The translations under genes were made by a program, and so were the position numbers. A DNA stretch of 64,000 nucleotides from Thiogranum sp963752745 (GTDB taxonomy: Bacteria; Pseudomonadota; Gammaproteobacteria; DSM-19610): assembly GCA_963752745.1 (NCBI GenBank), contig CAVWAK010000020.1:1-64000 (forward strand), given 5' to 3'. The notes beneath the pieces were generated by a model, which was given only the letters and a program-made list of their open reading frames with translations, was not told the DNA's origin and did not search any database. Shown in pieces: positions 11,425 through 20,583 of the stretch; position 1 is the first letter of the stretch, and every line of letters starts with the position of its first letter.

Positions 11425-12597
11425 CTATTGCGATGAAGCTGTCTGCCAGCCTTTGAAGTGGCTGGATTTTGCAAACATCTCATAACCTTCAACCTTGGCG
11501 AGTTCCTGCGCGTCGAACTCGTAGCCGAAGCCGTCTTCGATAATGCCCAGTACCATGATCGCGTCAGCGTAGTTCTCCGTGTACACCAGCGCATCCAGCA
11601 GTATCCAGTAGTTGCCAAGGTAGGAAGGTTCTCTGCCGATGCCGTCGCGCGCATAGGCAATACTTCGTTTGTAGTCTTCAGCGCTGAGTGAGATACCTGC
11701 ATGCAGACTGTCCAGCCCGGCATCGGCACCCAGTAGAGCCGCTGCCCTGTCGATGTCCTGGTGGGCCTTCGCGTATTCTTTGGTCTCCAGGTAGTAATCG
11801 ACCAGCATCAGGGCATAGGTGTCGTTTTTCCTGTACGCAGGTTCCAGCCGGGCGAGGGCCGCCTGGTGGGCTTCACTCGAGACCTGGCTTGCCGCCTCCT
11901 GGTAGGAGTTCATCATCAGTGCATTTTCCTGGATTTTCTTTGGTAGCTGATCGTAGGCATTGACCAATGCTTGCGGGTCATCGCTTTTAGCCGCTGCCAG
12001 ATAGGCTTGAACAGCCTTGCCATCTTTTGATTCGGGATTCTTGAATGCGGCCCCGACTTGCAGTGAAAAATCACCGATTGCGTGGCTGGCGGTATCACCG
12101 AGGGAGTAGTTCAGCCAATCGACAATGATGATGCGCCCGTTGCTTCGTTGAAGGTATACCTTCCAGTAACTGAGCCCGCCGTCTTCCGGGCTGATACGAA
12201 TCAGGGCGATAGTGTCTTCGGGGTTGGCGGATTCACCCGGCATCAGGCGCAGAAAACTTGCGGATTCAACCGCGGCGAATGTTTCACTGAATCGTTGATC
12301 CAGTATCGTCTGCATGGTGCGGGCGTACTTCCTGGCATCGCTCTTTTTGACGGCCCCCAGTCCCAGTGAGCCCAGAGAGCGCCTGGCAAACTTGTAAGCG
12401 TCCAGCCGTTCGGTGAACAGTGAACTGTCCCGGGCAGTCATGGATTGTTCCAGCGCTACGCTGAAACCTTCAAAACTGTCGAGATCGATGTTTGCTGCGG
12501 GGGTAAAGCTGGTGTTTTCGGAATTACCGGTGGGTTGGCTGGCGCAGCCAGCGAGCAATGAAACCAGCAGAATCACGGGCCATAGAATGTAATTCAT
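11425..12597 (-). CDS. lipoprotein with TPR-like helical repeats
   Basis: The ATG at 12597 is preceded by GGGGGGAA, a strong ribosome-binding site. The signal peptide ends in a lipobox, LVSLLAGC, so the mature protein starts at Cys18 and is lipid anchored. The first half (about residues 30-160) is a mixed domain containing KVYLQRSNGRIIIVDW. The second half is helical with repeat-like ALMLVDYYLETKEYAKAHQD and NYWILLDALVYTENYADA segments resembling TPRs. No enzyme motif is visible. It is about 50 bases downstream of the DUF3857 protein on the same strand, suggesting a two-gene envelope unit. Confidence 0.7.
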   Translation of the reverse strand: MNYILWPVILLVSLLAGCASQPTGNSENTSFTPAANIDLDSFEGFSVALEQSMTARDSSLFTERLDAYKFARRSLGSLGLGAVKKSDARKYARTMQTILDQRFSETFAAVESASFLRLMPGESANPEDTIALIRISPEDGGLSYWKVYLQRSNGRIIIVDWLNYSLGDTASHAIGDFSLQVGAAFKNPESKDGKAVQAYLAAAKSDDPQALVNAYDQLPKKIQENALMMNSYQEAASQVSSEAHQAALARLEPAYRKNDTYALMLVDYYLETKEYAKAHQDIDRAAALLGADAGLDSLHAGISLSAEDYKRSIAYARDGIGREPSYLGNYWILLDALVYTENYADAIMVLGIIEDGFGYEFDAQELAKVEGYEMFAKSSHFKGWQTASSQ

Positions 12598-12645
12598 GAG
12601 TTCCCCCCGGAACAAGACGTAATTCTGTGGTTTGCGGCAGAAAAT

Positions 12646-14688
12646 TCAGTTACTTGAAAGCTTGTCCAGGCGGTCCAGAAGCGTGTTGATCCTGCCCCCG
12701 ATATTGGTTTGCGCAGGAGGCTCGCTTAACGTGGTAGTGTATTCCAGCTGGTCGCTTATTTTGTTTATGTTATCAAAGTAGTTGTCCAGTTGAGCGGGCA
12801 TGACAGTCTCTTTGCGTGAACTGAAGTTATGGGTGACGGTCAGCTTGCGACTGTCGTAACTGACGGCGCGCTGGTAACCCATAAACCGGCTTTCAATGGT
12901 GACTTCCGGTTCTTCGATCTCATATTCTACGTCTTCAGGGTAGATGATTGTTGATGTATGCCGAATATTGATGGGATGTTCTACGGCCAGCGGTGCGGTG
13001 CGGCGAATGGTCTTCGGTTTCGTGATATAGGGTGCGATGGTGGAACCGAGCAGTGAGGCATATTTTGTTTCATCTTCCGTTTGCCAGAAATCCTTTACAC
13101 GGTAGTGTTCTGACACCGTGAAAATGTTTTCGCCGGCGGCATCGCTTGACTCAACATTGCGGCCGATGTCGATCAAGGGATAAAACTTGGCGTAGAAATT
13201 CATATAAGTGCGGGAAATCTGGGCGGGTGTGTTGGTTGCAAAATATTCGCGCATCGATTCCGCGGCAGCGCCTTTGTAAGTTGTTGTCACGTTTAGTTCG
13301 ACCGGTGTGCCAAAGTCGGTGGTTACGAACTCTTCTTCGATGTATATATCGGATGTGGCGCTTTCCCGGATTTCAATCGGTGTCAGGCGGTTCTCTTTCT
13401 TGCGGACAATCAGGGCACGTTCAAAGTCCGGTACGCCCAGTGTGTCGATACTGCCGCGCTGGTAGTTGCGTGTCCCGTCGAGCCAGTAGCGTTTGCCGTC
13501 CAGTTCGGTTGTCACAATGACATGGTCAAACAGCCCGGGACTGGGTAACCAGTTATCGATTTCTCGCTGATATTCGGTGGACACCAGCGCCGGGTATGCC
13601 TTGATACCCAGTTTATCGAGCATGGTTACCAGCAACGCGGCTTTGTCTTTGCAATCGCCATAGCGGCGTTCGTAAACGTCACCGGCCAGGCTGGGACGGT
13701 GTGAATTCTGGCCCAGTTCGATACCAAAGTAACGAATCTCATCCTGTACAAGTTTCAGGGCGCGGGCGGTAAGTTGTTTCTTGTCGTGTTCTTCTTCACG
13801 CCATTGTTGCAGTGTTTTGTTAAGGGCCGGTGGTAATGTGCTGTCGAGGGTATACAGGCTGTCTGCCCAGGCCGTTACGTCGCGCCAGTGGCGATATTCG
13901 CTGATCTGGATGCCGGGGTAGGGCTGGTGCCAGCTGGGGACGCTGTCTTCAGAGATTACTGCTACCGTATTGCTCTGCGACCACTCGTATTCGATGCGGC
14001 CATTATTGCGGCGAATATCGGGTTTGACGTTGGTGTTGAATGAGCGGGTATGCAGTTTGCGTTTGGCAGGTGCCGATACGCGTATCCGGGCGAGGTCGAC
14101 GGGCACATTCCAGCCGATGGCGAAGGTGGAAAAATACTTCTTCCCGAAAACCGGATTACGGCCTTCGATAGAGTAGGCGAGGTCTACAGAATCCTTGAGA
14201 CGGACATCCTTGACAATAATTACGGCGGTAACAATGCCGTCGTACAGTTTCTTCTCGAAGTCCTGTTCGCGCTGGATCAGGTGTACCTGCTCCGGCTGGA
14301 GCTTGTCAGTGATGCGTCCGTCACGGATTACGTTCAGCTTGTGCAGATTGAGCGTCTGGAAGGCTGGATTGAACTCGATCTCGATTTCCGCGGCCTGGTT
14401 CAGACCGGCTTCAGTCAGTGGCTGGGTCACCCGGCGGCTGAACCGGGTTGTGCTGTTTTCTGTGATATTGTGCTGACGGTCTACCAGTCGATAGGCGGCG
14501 GTGAGTCCGGGGCGCTCTGCATAGGTTTCTGGCAGGTCTGTCCAGTCTACCCAGGCGGGGACAGGCTCAACGGCAAATGAATAGCCGTTCACGTCGTACT
14601 GCCGAGCCTGCAGTGGCGCTGCAAACAGCGTAATTAGTGCGGCAGCAACTAATCCTTGAAACAGTCCGGGGAACGAGGCGAATGGCAT
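12646..14688 (-). CDS. DUF3857 and transglutaminase-like exported protein
   Basis: From the ATG at 14688 (an upstream ATG at 14733 is possible but gives a basic extension) the protein has a signal peptide ending near APLQA. An N-terminal DUF3857 domain spans roughly residues 30-230, followed by a transglutaminase/protease-like core with the full triad: Cys in YGDCKDKAALL, His in LFDHVIVTTEL and Asp in YWLDGTRNY. The C-terminal part is beta-rich. Total is about 680 residues, normal for the family. Such proteins are exported; their substrates are largely unknown. It lies upstream of the TPR-like lipoprotein. Confidence 0.85.
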   Translation of the reverse strand: MPFASFPGLFQGLVAAALITLFAAPLQARQYDVNGYSFAVEPVPAWVDWTDLPETYAERPGLTAAYRLVDRQHNITENSTTRFSRRVTQPLTEAGLNQAAEIEIEFNPAFQTLNLHKLNVIRDGRITDKLQPEQVHLIQREQDFEKKLYDGIVTAVIIVKDVRLKDSVDLAYSIEGRNPVFGKKYFSTFAIGWNVPVDLARIRVSAPAKRKLHTRSFNTNVKPDIRRNNGRIEYEWSQSNTVAVISEDSVPSWHQPYPGIQISEYRHWRDVTAWADSLYTLDSTLPPALNKTLQQWREEEHDKKQLTARALKLVQDEIRYFGIELGQNSHRPSLAGDVYERRYGDCKDKAALLVTMLDKLGIKAYPALVSTEYQREIDNWLPSPGLFDHVIVTTELDGKRYWLDGTRNYQRGSIDTLGVPDFERALIVRKKENRLTPIEIRESATSDIYIEEEFVTTDFGTPVELNVTTTYKGAAAESMREYFATNTPAQISRTYMNFYAKFYPLIDIGRNVESSDAAGENIFTVSEHYRVKDFWQTEDETKYASLLGSTIAPYITKPKTIRRTAPLAVEHPINIRHTSTIIYPEDVEYEIEEPEVTIESRFMGYQRAVSYDSRKLTVTHNFSSRKETVMPAQLDNYFDNINKISDQLEYTTTLSEPPAQTNIGGRINTLLDRLDKLSSN

Positions 14689-14807
14689 AGGGTCTTTGAT
14701 CCGGTTAATTCTTCTCCGTATTCTGATCGGCACCGGACAGATTTCACTTGAGCCGGCATTTTCCCGCCGGAGCAGCGGGCAACGATGAAATGCGGCACTG
14801 ACTTCGC

Positions 14808-14813
14808 TAGAAT
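14808..14813 (+). promoter_or_regulatory. -10 box immediately before the DUF3530 gene
   Basis: TAGAAT lies six bases before the ATG at 14820. No clear -35 box and no Shine-Dalgarno were found. It fits a leaderless start but is weak alone. Confidence 0.3.
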
Positions 14814-14819
14814 GGCTCC

Positions 14820-15620
14820 ATGAACAAGCTGTTATCGTGGTGTGGTTTATCGCAGGTGCTCGTGCTTCTTGTGTCCTTCGCGCCGAACCTGCTGGCCGCT
14901 GCGGATCTGGAGCGCGAAAAGCGCCTGTCCGACCAGATTATCGATGCCATATTTGATGGCGACCCGCTGTTCCTGAATGCCGATGGCCACGAATTCCTGA
15001 GTATCTACATGGAGGCCGCCGAGCCGGCCAAACGTGCCGTGTTGCTGATTCACGGCCGCGGTTACCACCCCGATTGGGAAAATGTTACCCGGCCACTGCG
15101 CATCGGTCTGACTGAGCATGGCTGGAACACGCTCTCCATACAGATGCCCGTGCTCTCGAAAGAATCCAAGTTTTACGACTATCTGCCCACCTTTCCGGAA
15201 GCACTGCCACGCATTGATGCCGCGCTGGCCTATCTGAAGGCACAGGGAAATGAGCAGCTGGTGATGCTGGCGCACAGCTGCGGCGTGCACATGGCGATGG
15301 CCTGGATCGGGGCCAATGGCAGTGACGCCATCGATGGTTTCGTGGGTATCGGCATGGGCGCTACTGATTACCGGCAGCCGATGTTAGCGCCGTTCCCGTT
15401 TGCAAGGCTGCAGGTGCCGGTTTTGGATGTCTACGGTGCGCTGGATTATCCCGCCGTTCTGCATGGCGCTGACGGGCGCAGCAAGGCAGTACAGAAGCAG
15501 GGTCAGCCTGCATCCCGGCAGATCATGCTGCAGGATGGTGATCACTACATGCGTGAGCAGGATGCTGTGTTGCTGAAGACCGTCTCGGGGTGGCTGAACG
15601 ACAGCCTTGGGGCGCGTTAG
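14820..15620 (+). CDS. DUF3530-family exported alpha/beta hydrolase-like protein
   Basis: A 266-residue protein with a signal peptide (LVLLVSFAPNLLAAA). The alpha/beta-hydrolase pattern is visible: LLIHGRGYHPDW oxyanion region, a nucleophile elbow LAHSCGVHM (A-x-S-x-G), an acidic residue in DVYGALDYP and a histidine in QDGDHYM. This fits DUF3530, a proteobacterial family without an assigned substrate. It stands alone between divergent and convergent neighbours. Confidence 0.8.
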   Translation: MNKLLSWCGLSQVLVLLVSFAPNLLAAADLEREKRLSDQIIDAIFDGDPLFLNADGHEFLSIYMEAAEPAKRAVLLIHGRGYHPDWENVTRPLRIGLTEHGWNTLSIQMPVLSKESKFYDYLPTFPEALPRIDAALAYLKAQGNEQLVMLAHSCGVHMAMAWIGANGSDAIDGFVGIGMGATDYRQPMLAPFPFARLQVPVLDVYGALDYPAVLHGADGRSKAVQKQGQPASRQIMLQDGDHYMREQDAVLLKTVSGWLNDSLGAR

Positions 15621-15723
15621 TCCGGCTTGTTATAGAGTGCCTGGAGCAGGCGTACTCCAGGTTGCAGTCGTGCGTGCCTTTCCGGGATATGAATACGCCG
15701 AAGCAAAAATCTATAGTTGCTGT

Positions 15724-16167
15724 TCACCCCTTGCAGATAACTTCCAGTATGGTTCCGCTGGTGCCGGTGACTTCAACCTGCGTGCCCACCGGGCAATTCT
15801 CGCCGCGTATTTTCCAGGTGGAATCGTCCACGCGTATCTTGCCCATGCCATCGACCATGGGTTCATCCAGGGTAAACACCCGGCCGACGTATTGCTCGCC
15901 ACGCCGGTTCAGGTTGGGTTGGTCGGTATCTGACGCTGTCTGTCTGAAGAACTTCCGCCAGACAATGATGCTGATGACGGACAGTACGGAAAACAGCAGG
16001 ACCTGGTATTCCCACTCGATGGATGGCGCGAAGTAGACGATGCCACCAACGACACCCGCTGCGAGACCCAGCCAGAGAAAGAACGCTCCGGGTGCAAACA
16101 CTTCCAGGATAATGAGCGCAGCGGCGAGTATCCACCAGTGCCAGTGCCCCAGTTCTTCCAGGGTCAT
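15724..16167 (-). CDS. NfeD-like membrane protein
   Basis: The 147-residue protein has two or three membrane segments in its first 70 residues (WILAAALIILEVFAPGAFF, then VLLFSVLSVISIIVW) followed by a small OB-fold domain (GRVFTLDEPMVDGMGKIRVD ... VEVTGTSGTILEV), the short form of NfeD. NfeD proteins pair with SPFH-domain proteins in membrane microdomains. Its start overlaps the stop of the SPFH gene by four bases (ATGA), indicating translational coupling. Confidence 0.9.
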   Translation of the reverse strand: MTLEELGHWHWWILAAALIILEVFAPGAFFLWLGLAAGVVGGIVYFAPSIEWEYQVLLFSVLSVISIIVWRKFFRQTASDTDQPNLNRRGEQYVGRVFTLDEPMVDGMGKIRVDDSTWKIRGENCPVGTQVEVTGTSGTILEVICKG

Positions 16168-17096
16168 GCGCCAGCGCCTTTCTGCTTGCCTAATGCTTCC
16201 TTGGCCAGTTCGGAGATGCCGCCCAGCGCACCGATAACACTGGCAGCCTCGAGTGGCATCAGCACCAGTTTTTCGTTCGGTGACATAGCGATGCTTTTCA
16301 GCGATTCGATATATTTGGTGGCTACAAAGTAGTTGATGGCATTGATGTCGCCCTCGGCGATAGCCTTCGACACCATGTTCGTGGCCTTGGCTTCTGCTTC
16401 GGCCTGGCGTTCCCTCGCCTCGGCCTCCAGGAAGGCGGACTGGCGTGCGCCTTCAGCGTTAAGAATGACCCCCTGTTTTTCACCTTCGGCCTTGAGGATT
16501 TCCGCCTGGCGGAAGCCTTCGGCTTCGAGGATGTTGGCGCGCTTTTCACGCTCGGCTTTCATCTGCCGTGCCATGGAGTCGACCAGGTCACGTGGCGGGG
16601 TGATGTCCTTGATTTCGATACGCGTTACCTTGACGCCCCAGGGCGTGGTGGCGTCGTCGACCACGGTGAGCAGTTGCGCGTTAATGGTGTCGCGTTGCGA
16701 GAGTAGCTCGTCGAGATCCATGGAGCCCATCACGGTACGGATATTGGTCATGGTCAGGTTGAGGATCGCCAGTTCCAGCTGATTGACTTCATAGGCGGCC
16801 TTGGCGGCATCGAGCACCTGGAAGAACACCACGCCGTCGACGGTGACCATGGCATTGTCGTGGGTAATAACTTCCTGGGAGGGCACGTCCATGACGCGTT
16901 CCATCATGTTGAGCTTGGCGCCGATGCGATCGACGAAAGGTACAATGATGTTCAGTCCGGGTCTCAGGGTCTTGGTGTAGCGCCCGAAACGCTCGATGGT
17001 AAATTCGCGGCCTTGCGGTACTGCTTTAACGCCCATGATGACCAGCACGATGGCCAGTACCATTACCAGTATGACGAACTCCTGAAAACCGAACAT
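16164..17096 (-). CDS. qmcA: SPFH/band-7 protein (QmcA-like)
   Basis: This 310-residue stomatin-like protein has one N-terminal membrane segment (VILVMVLAIVLVIMGVKAV), an SPFH domain (about residues 27-190, with RFGRYTKTLRPGLNIIVPF and WGVKVTRIEIKDITPP), and a long Ala/Glu-rich coiled coil (190-255) that drives oligomerisation. Family members form large membrane cages or scaffolds and associate with proteases such as FtsH. It is the first gene of a two-gene unit with nfeD. Confidence 0.9.
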   Translation of the reverse strand: MFGFQEFVILVMVLAIVLVIMGVKAVPQGREFTIERFGRYTKTLRPGLNIIVPFVDRIGAKLNMMERVMDVPSQEVITHDNAMVTVDGVVFFQVLDAAKAAYEVNQLELAILNLTMTNIRTVMGSMDLDELLSQRDTINAQLLTVVDDATTPWGVKVTRIEIKDITPPRDLVDSMARQMKAEREKRANILEAEGFRQAEILKAEGEKQGVILNAEGARQSAFLEAEARERQAEAEAKATNMVSKAIAEGDINAINYFVATKYIESLKSIAMSPNEKLVLMPLEAASVIGALGGISELAKEALGKQKGAGA

Positions 17097-17118
17097 GGTG
17101 ACTCCTTGGATTTATGGT

Positions 17119-17979
17119 TTATTGAACCAGATCTGCTTTGATCCAGATGCTTTCGTTATTTCTGCTTTGGGTTGAACTGTAGCTGCCAGTACTGCTTTGT
17201 GAGCGTTGGGTCTGCTCTGTGGTGCCGCCAATCGGCAACCACTCACCCATGTGCCCGGTGATGGTGGTTTTGGCGCTCTGGGTGTTAATGTCACCGCCGC
17301 GTTTTTTGCTTTGTGACTGCTTGAACGGACTGACATGCATGGTGACTTTGTCGCCGTGAATGCGTGGAAGTACATAGAAACCGGTCGTCACGTCCTTGTA
17401 ATCAACACCGCCGACCAGCGCGCCAGGCCCATACCAGTTGGCGCCGGAGAAGTAGGGGATTTGTTCACCGGTTTCGATATAGCCCTCGGTACCCTCGGTA
17501 ACGCGCAGCTGGTGGATGGGGTTATCCCTGAGGCGACCACGGGTGCTTATGGTGCTGGCGCCGGCACTGGCATTACGGGTGCTGTAGCTGACATCACCGC
17601 CGCCCTGTTTTCTGTCCTGACCTCTTTGGGTGCCAATACTGACATTTGCATCTCCGCTTTCTACCTGCACGTTGCCACTGATGCTTAGTGCCCTGAGGTC
17701 ACGGTCATTGCCCTGGAAAACGGAAATCTGCAGCATTTTGGCGGCGACATCCAGGTTGCTGATCATCTCCTTTACCTGTGCCAGCGTCTCGGGAGAAGAG
17801 CGCAGAAACAGCTTGAAGCCCTGTCCTGTGACCGAGTCGTTCGGCCCCAGCATCGGTTTTATGATGGGAATCAGTTCCTCTGCCGGACGGTTCTGCAGCT
17901 GGATGGTGTTAATGGAATCGGCCTGTACCGGCGACGCGAACAGCGTCAGCAGGCAGAGCAGCAGGTAAAAGTGTTTCAT
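17119..17979 (-). CDS. stand-alone secretin-like exported protein
   Basis: A 286-residue protein with a signal peptide ending VQAD. Residues about 22-100 look like a secretin N-domain (TIQLQNRPAEELIPIIKPML, then SPETLAQVKEMISNLD). The C-terminal part has secretin-like beta strands (LRVTEGTEGYIETGEQIPYF, GFYVLPRIHGDKVTMHV), separated by a Ser/Gly/Gln-rich linker. It is much shorter than true type II or IV pilus secretins (over 500 residues), and no ATPase or pilin gene is nearby. It overlaps the upstream gene by one base (TAATG), so the two are probably translated together. A pore-forming role is uncertain. Confidence 0.7.
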   Translation of the reverse strand: MKHFYLLLCLLTLFASPVQADSINTIQLQNRPAEELIPIIKPMLGPNDSVTGQGFKLFLRSSPETLAQVKEMISNLDVAAKMLQISVFQGNDRDLRALSISGNVQVESGDANVSIGTQRGQDRKQGGGDVSYSTRNASAGASTISTRGRLRDNPIHQLRVTEGTEGYIETGEQIPYFSGANWYGPGALVGGVDYKDVTTGFYVLPRIHGDKVTMHVSPFKQSQSKKRGGDINTQSAKTTITGHMGEWLPIGGTTEQTQRSQSSTGSYSSTQSRNNESIWIKADLVQ

Positions 17980-18509
17980 TAGATGTGTAGCCTTCTGAAT
18001 TCGGGATGTGATTCGCTGCGGTCCCAGACCTCGGTGAAGAAGTCCAGTTTACGTTGCGCGGGTATAAATGAATAGAAATTTGCCGTGCCTTCGTAGCGGT
18101 CGGCAAGACCACGTGTGATCAGGCCGCAATGGTCTGCAATCAGAAAGGCTTCGTTGTGGTTCCGGTAGTCCGGGTGTGGCTGGCGAATTTCAATGGAGCT
18201 GCTGATACGCCGGCTGAGTTCGATCAGCCGGTGACCGCGTTTTACCGGCGCCGATGGATCCTGCACCAGGATACGCACGCGGGCCATGCGATTTTTTACA
18301 CACAAGCTGCTCACGGCGTCCAGGAACGGTTCGCGATCATAGAGTTCGGGATCGAGTTCGCGGCTGAAGATTTCCAGTGATTCCTCACATTGCTGAACGA
18401 TGAGATCCGTGGCGTGGCAGGTTTCGGCACGCGCCTGGAGTTCGATATCGATGTCCGATATACCCAGCCGTAATTCGGTGAACTGGAGGAAGTTTTCTTC
18501 ATTATTCAT
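17979..18509 (-). CDS. conserved protein of unknown function (DUF7931-like)
   Basis: A 176-residue soluble protein from the ATG at 18509 (a TTG two codons upstream is less likely). Segments such as CHATDLIVQQCEESLEIFSR, RVRILVQDPSAPVKRGHRL and HNEAFLIADHCGLITRGLAD resemble a phospholipase-D-like scaffold without a full HKD motif, close to what I remember as DUF7931. No signal peptide. It is directly coupled to the secretin-like gene. Function unknown. Confidence 0.6.
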   Translation of the reverse strand: MNNEENFLQFTELRLGISDIDIELQARAETCHATDLIVQQCEESLEIFSRELDPELYDREPFLDAVSSLCVKNRMARVRILVQDPSAPVKRGHRLIELSRRISSSIEIRQPHPDYRNHNEAFLIADHCGLITRGLADRYEGTANFYSFIPAQRKLDFFTEVWDRSESHPEFRRLHI

Positions 18510-18777
18510 AGCCAAAGGGTACTTTGCTGGGCACAGGCTGTACAGATACGGTTAAACTTTTGCTCAATCTGCCGCTATGCTCGGCAGAACTTGCGTAGAA
18601 GGTTCAGGGATAAAACACAAGTTCATGTAGTATAAGGAAAATCAGGTTTTGCAGGTAGGGGATCTGCAAACTACTTTTTGTCTCCTCCCGTATTAGATAC
18701 GACAGGTGCCTGTTGCGGCGCGTCCCGCTGTGACGGGTCGTGCTATTTCGTGCGCCGGGAGTTTCGGGGTTTACAGG

Positions 18778-20580
18778 ATGAATTTACTGAAGGGAGTGGC
18801 TTGTTTGCCACGTCAGTTGACCAGGGCAGGGAGACAGTCACTGACATTTAAAGGAATACTGGTTGCGGCTGCCGCGGCGGCTGTAATCTGGTTGGTCCTG
18901 GATCATTTTTATCAGCAGAATATGCACCAGTTGATGGCCGATATGGAACGCGCTTTGTACACCGAGCGCTATGTTGGCCGGGTTGATCAGAAGCAGATCG
19001 ATGTGCTGGGTGAACAGTTTGTGTTTTCGGTACGCGAGCAGCGCACCCTGGCGTTGATTGTGTTTGCTTCGCTTTTCAGTGTCGCACTGGTCTGGCTGGG
19101 CGTGCGCGTCAAGCGTATTCACCAATCACTGGAAGTTTATGAACAGCGTTTGGGCTTCCATATGCCGCATAACCGCGACGGCGACAGTATCAGCCGGCTG
19201 GAGAATCGTGTTGCACGCATCAGTGAGGAAATGATTGCTGAGGCTACAGCGCTGGAGTACCAGGCACGCCACGATAACCTGACCAGTCTACCCAATCGCT
19301 CTCTGTTTATGGAGCGGCTGGAAACTGAATTACAGGCGAGTCGTGAGCATAATGAACCGCTTGCCCTGTTTATCATGGATCTTGATCACTTCAAGGAAGT
19401 TAATGACACGCTGGGTCACCACGTAGGGGATCGGCTGCTACAGGAAGTCGGCCGGCGGTTGGCATCGGTCCTCCAGAATACAGATATGGTCGCCCGCCTT
19501 GGTGGTGATGAATTCGCGGTGTTGTTACCCGATTCGGACGCACATCGCAGCCGCGCGGTGTGTCGCAAGATTATTGCTGCCATGGACAAGCCTATCAAGG
19601 TTGAAAATCTTTGTTTAAGGGCAGCTATCAGCATTGGTGTTTCCCTGTGTCCGGACCACGGGCAGGATGCGAACTTGCTAATGCGCTACGCAGATGTCGC
19701 CATGTACGATGCAAAGCGCAAACAAAAAGGTTTCTCTTTTTATACTGCCGATAAGGACGATCATTCTATCAGTCGTCTTGGTTTATCCGGCGAACTACGC
19801 GATGCCATACTGGATAACCAGCTTACGCTTGAATATCAACCGATGGTTGATGTGAAAAGTGGACACATATTTTGTGCTGAAGCGCTGGTGCGCTGGCGTC
19901 ACCCGGTTTACGGCATGATTCCGCCAGAGGAGTTTATTCCTTCCGCCGAGCAAACCGGGGTTATCCGGCCGCTAACGTTATGGGTTATCGAGAAGGCGCT
20001 GGAACAATCGGCCGAGTGGGAGCGTAAGGGTATTCAGCTGCGTATCAGTGTTAATTTGTCGGTACGCAGTCTGCAGGACCGCAAGCTGCCCGGGCAGGTG
20101 CAGAAATTGATTAACCAGTATCACGTCGATCCGAAGCGGGTAATACTGGAGATTACCGAGAGTGCCATTATGTCTGACCCGTTAACGGCGCGGCGGGTGA
20201 TGCGTCGCCTGTCGAATATGGGATTCCATCTGTCGATTGATGACTTCGGTACCGGGTATTCGTCGCTGGCTTACCTGAAACAATTGCCGGTCGATGAAAT
20301 CAAAATCGACAGGTCATTTATTACCCGGATGGACCAGGATGAAAATGATGCCGTCATTGTGCGCGCCACGATTGACCTTGCGCATAATCTCGGTTTAAAA
20401 GTGGTGGCCGAGGGTGTGGAAAACACCGACGTCTGGGACTTGCTGGAAATGCTGGGCTGCGACGTCATCCAGGGCTTCTACATCCGTAAACCGCTTGCAG
20501 CGGTTGACCTTACTGAATGGATTCAATCCAATACGTGGAAACAGGAACACTGGGTGACGCCCATGCTGGCGGTGCAATAA
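18778..20580 (+). CDS. membrane GGDEF-EAL protein (c-di-GMP synthesis and breakdown)
   Basis: From the ATG at 18778 the 600-residue protein has two membrane segments (about residues 25-43 and 85-104) enclosing a short periplasmic loop, then a GGDEF domain with intact RLGGDEFAVLL, then an EAL domain with AEALVRW, ISVNLSV, LEITESA and SIDDFGTGYSSL, all expected catalytic residues present. The product-inhibition I-site (RxxD) before GGDEF is QNTD, so cyclase feedback is probably lost. Either activity could dominate. An in-frame start at 18706 would add 24 residues without a better ribosome-binding site. It stands alone, convergent with purB. Confidence 0.9.
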   Translation: MNLLKGVACLPRQLTRAGRQSLTFKGILVAAAAAAVIWLVLDHFYQQNMHQLMADMERALYTERYVGRVDQKQIDVLGEQFVFSVREQRTLALIVFASLFSVALVWLGVRVKRIHQSLEVYEQRLGFHMPHNRDGDSISRLENRVARISEEMIAEATALEYQARHDNLTSLPNRSLFMERLETELQASREHNEPLALFIMDLDHFKEVNDTLGHHVGDRLLQEVGRRLASVLQNTDMVARLGGDEFAVLLPDSDAHRSRAVCRKIIAAMDKPIKVENLCLRAAISIGVSLCPDHGQDANLLMRYADVAMYDAKRKQKGFSFYTADKDDHSISRLGLSGELRDAILDNQLTLEYQPMVDVKSGHIFCAEALVRWRHPVYGMIPPEEFIPSAEQTGVIRPLTLWVIEKALEQSAEWERKGIQLRISVNLSVRSLQDRKLPGQVQKLINQYHVDPKRVILEITESAIMSDPLTARRVMRRLSNMGFHLSIDDFGTGYSSLAYLKQLPVDEIKIDRSFITRMDQDENDAVIVRATIDLAHNLGLKVVAEGVENTDVWDLLEMLGCDVIQGFYIRKPLAAVDLTEWIQSNTWKQEHWVTPMLAVQ

Positions 20581-20583
20581 GGC

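Noticed and set aside
18540..18777. c-di-GMP (GEMM) riboswitch before the GGDEF-EAL gene
   Set aside because: None of the conserved GEMM core segments is present.
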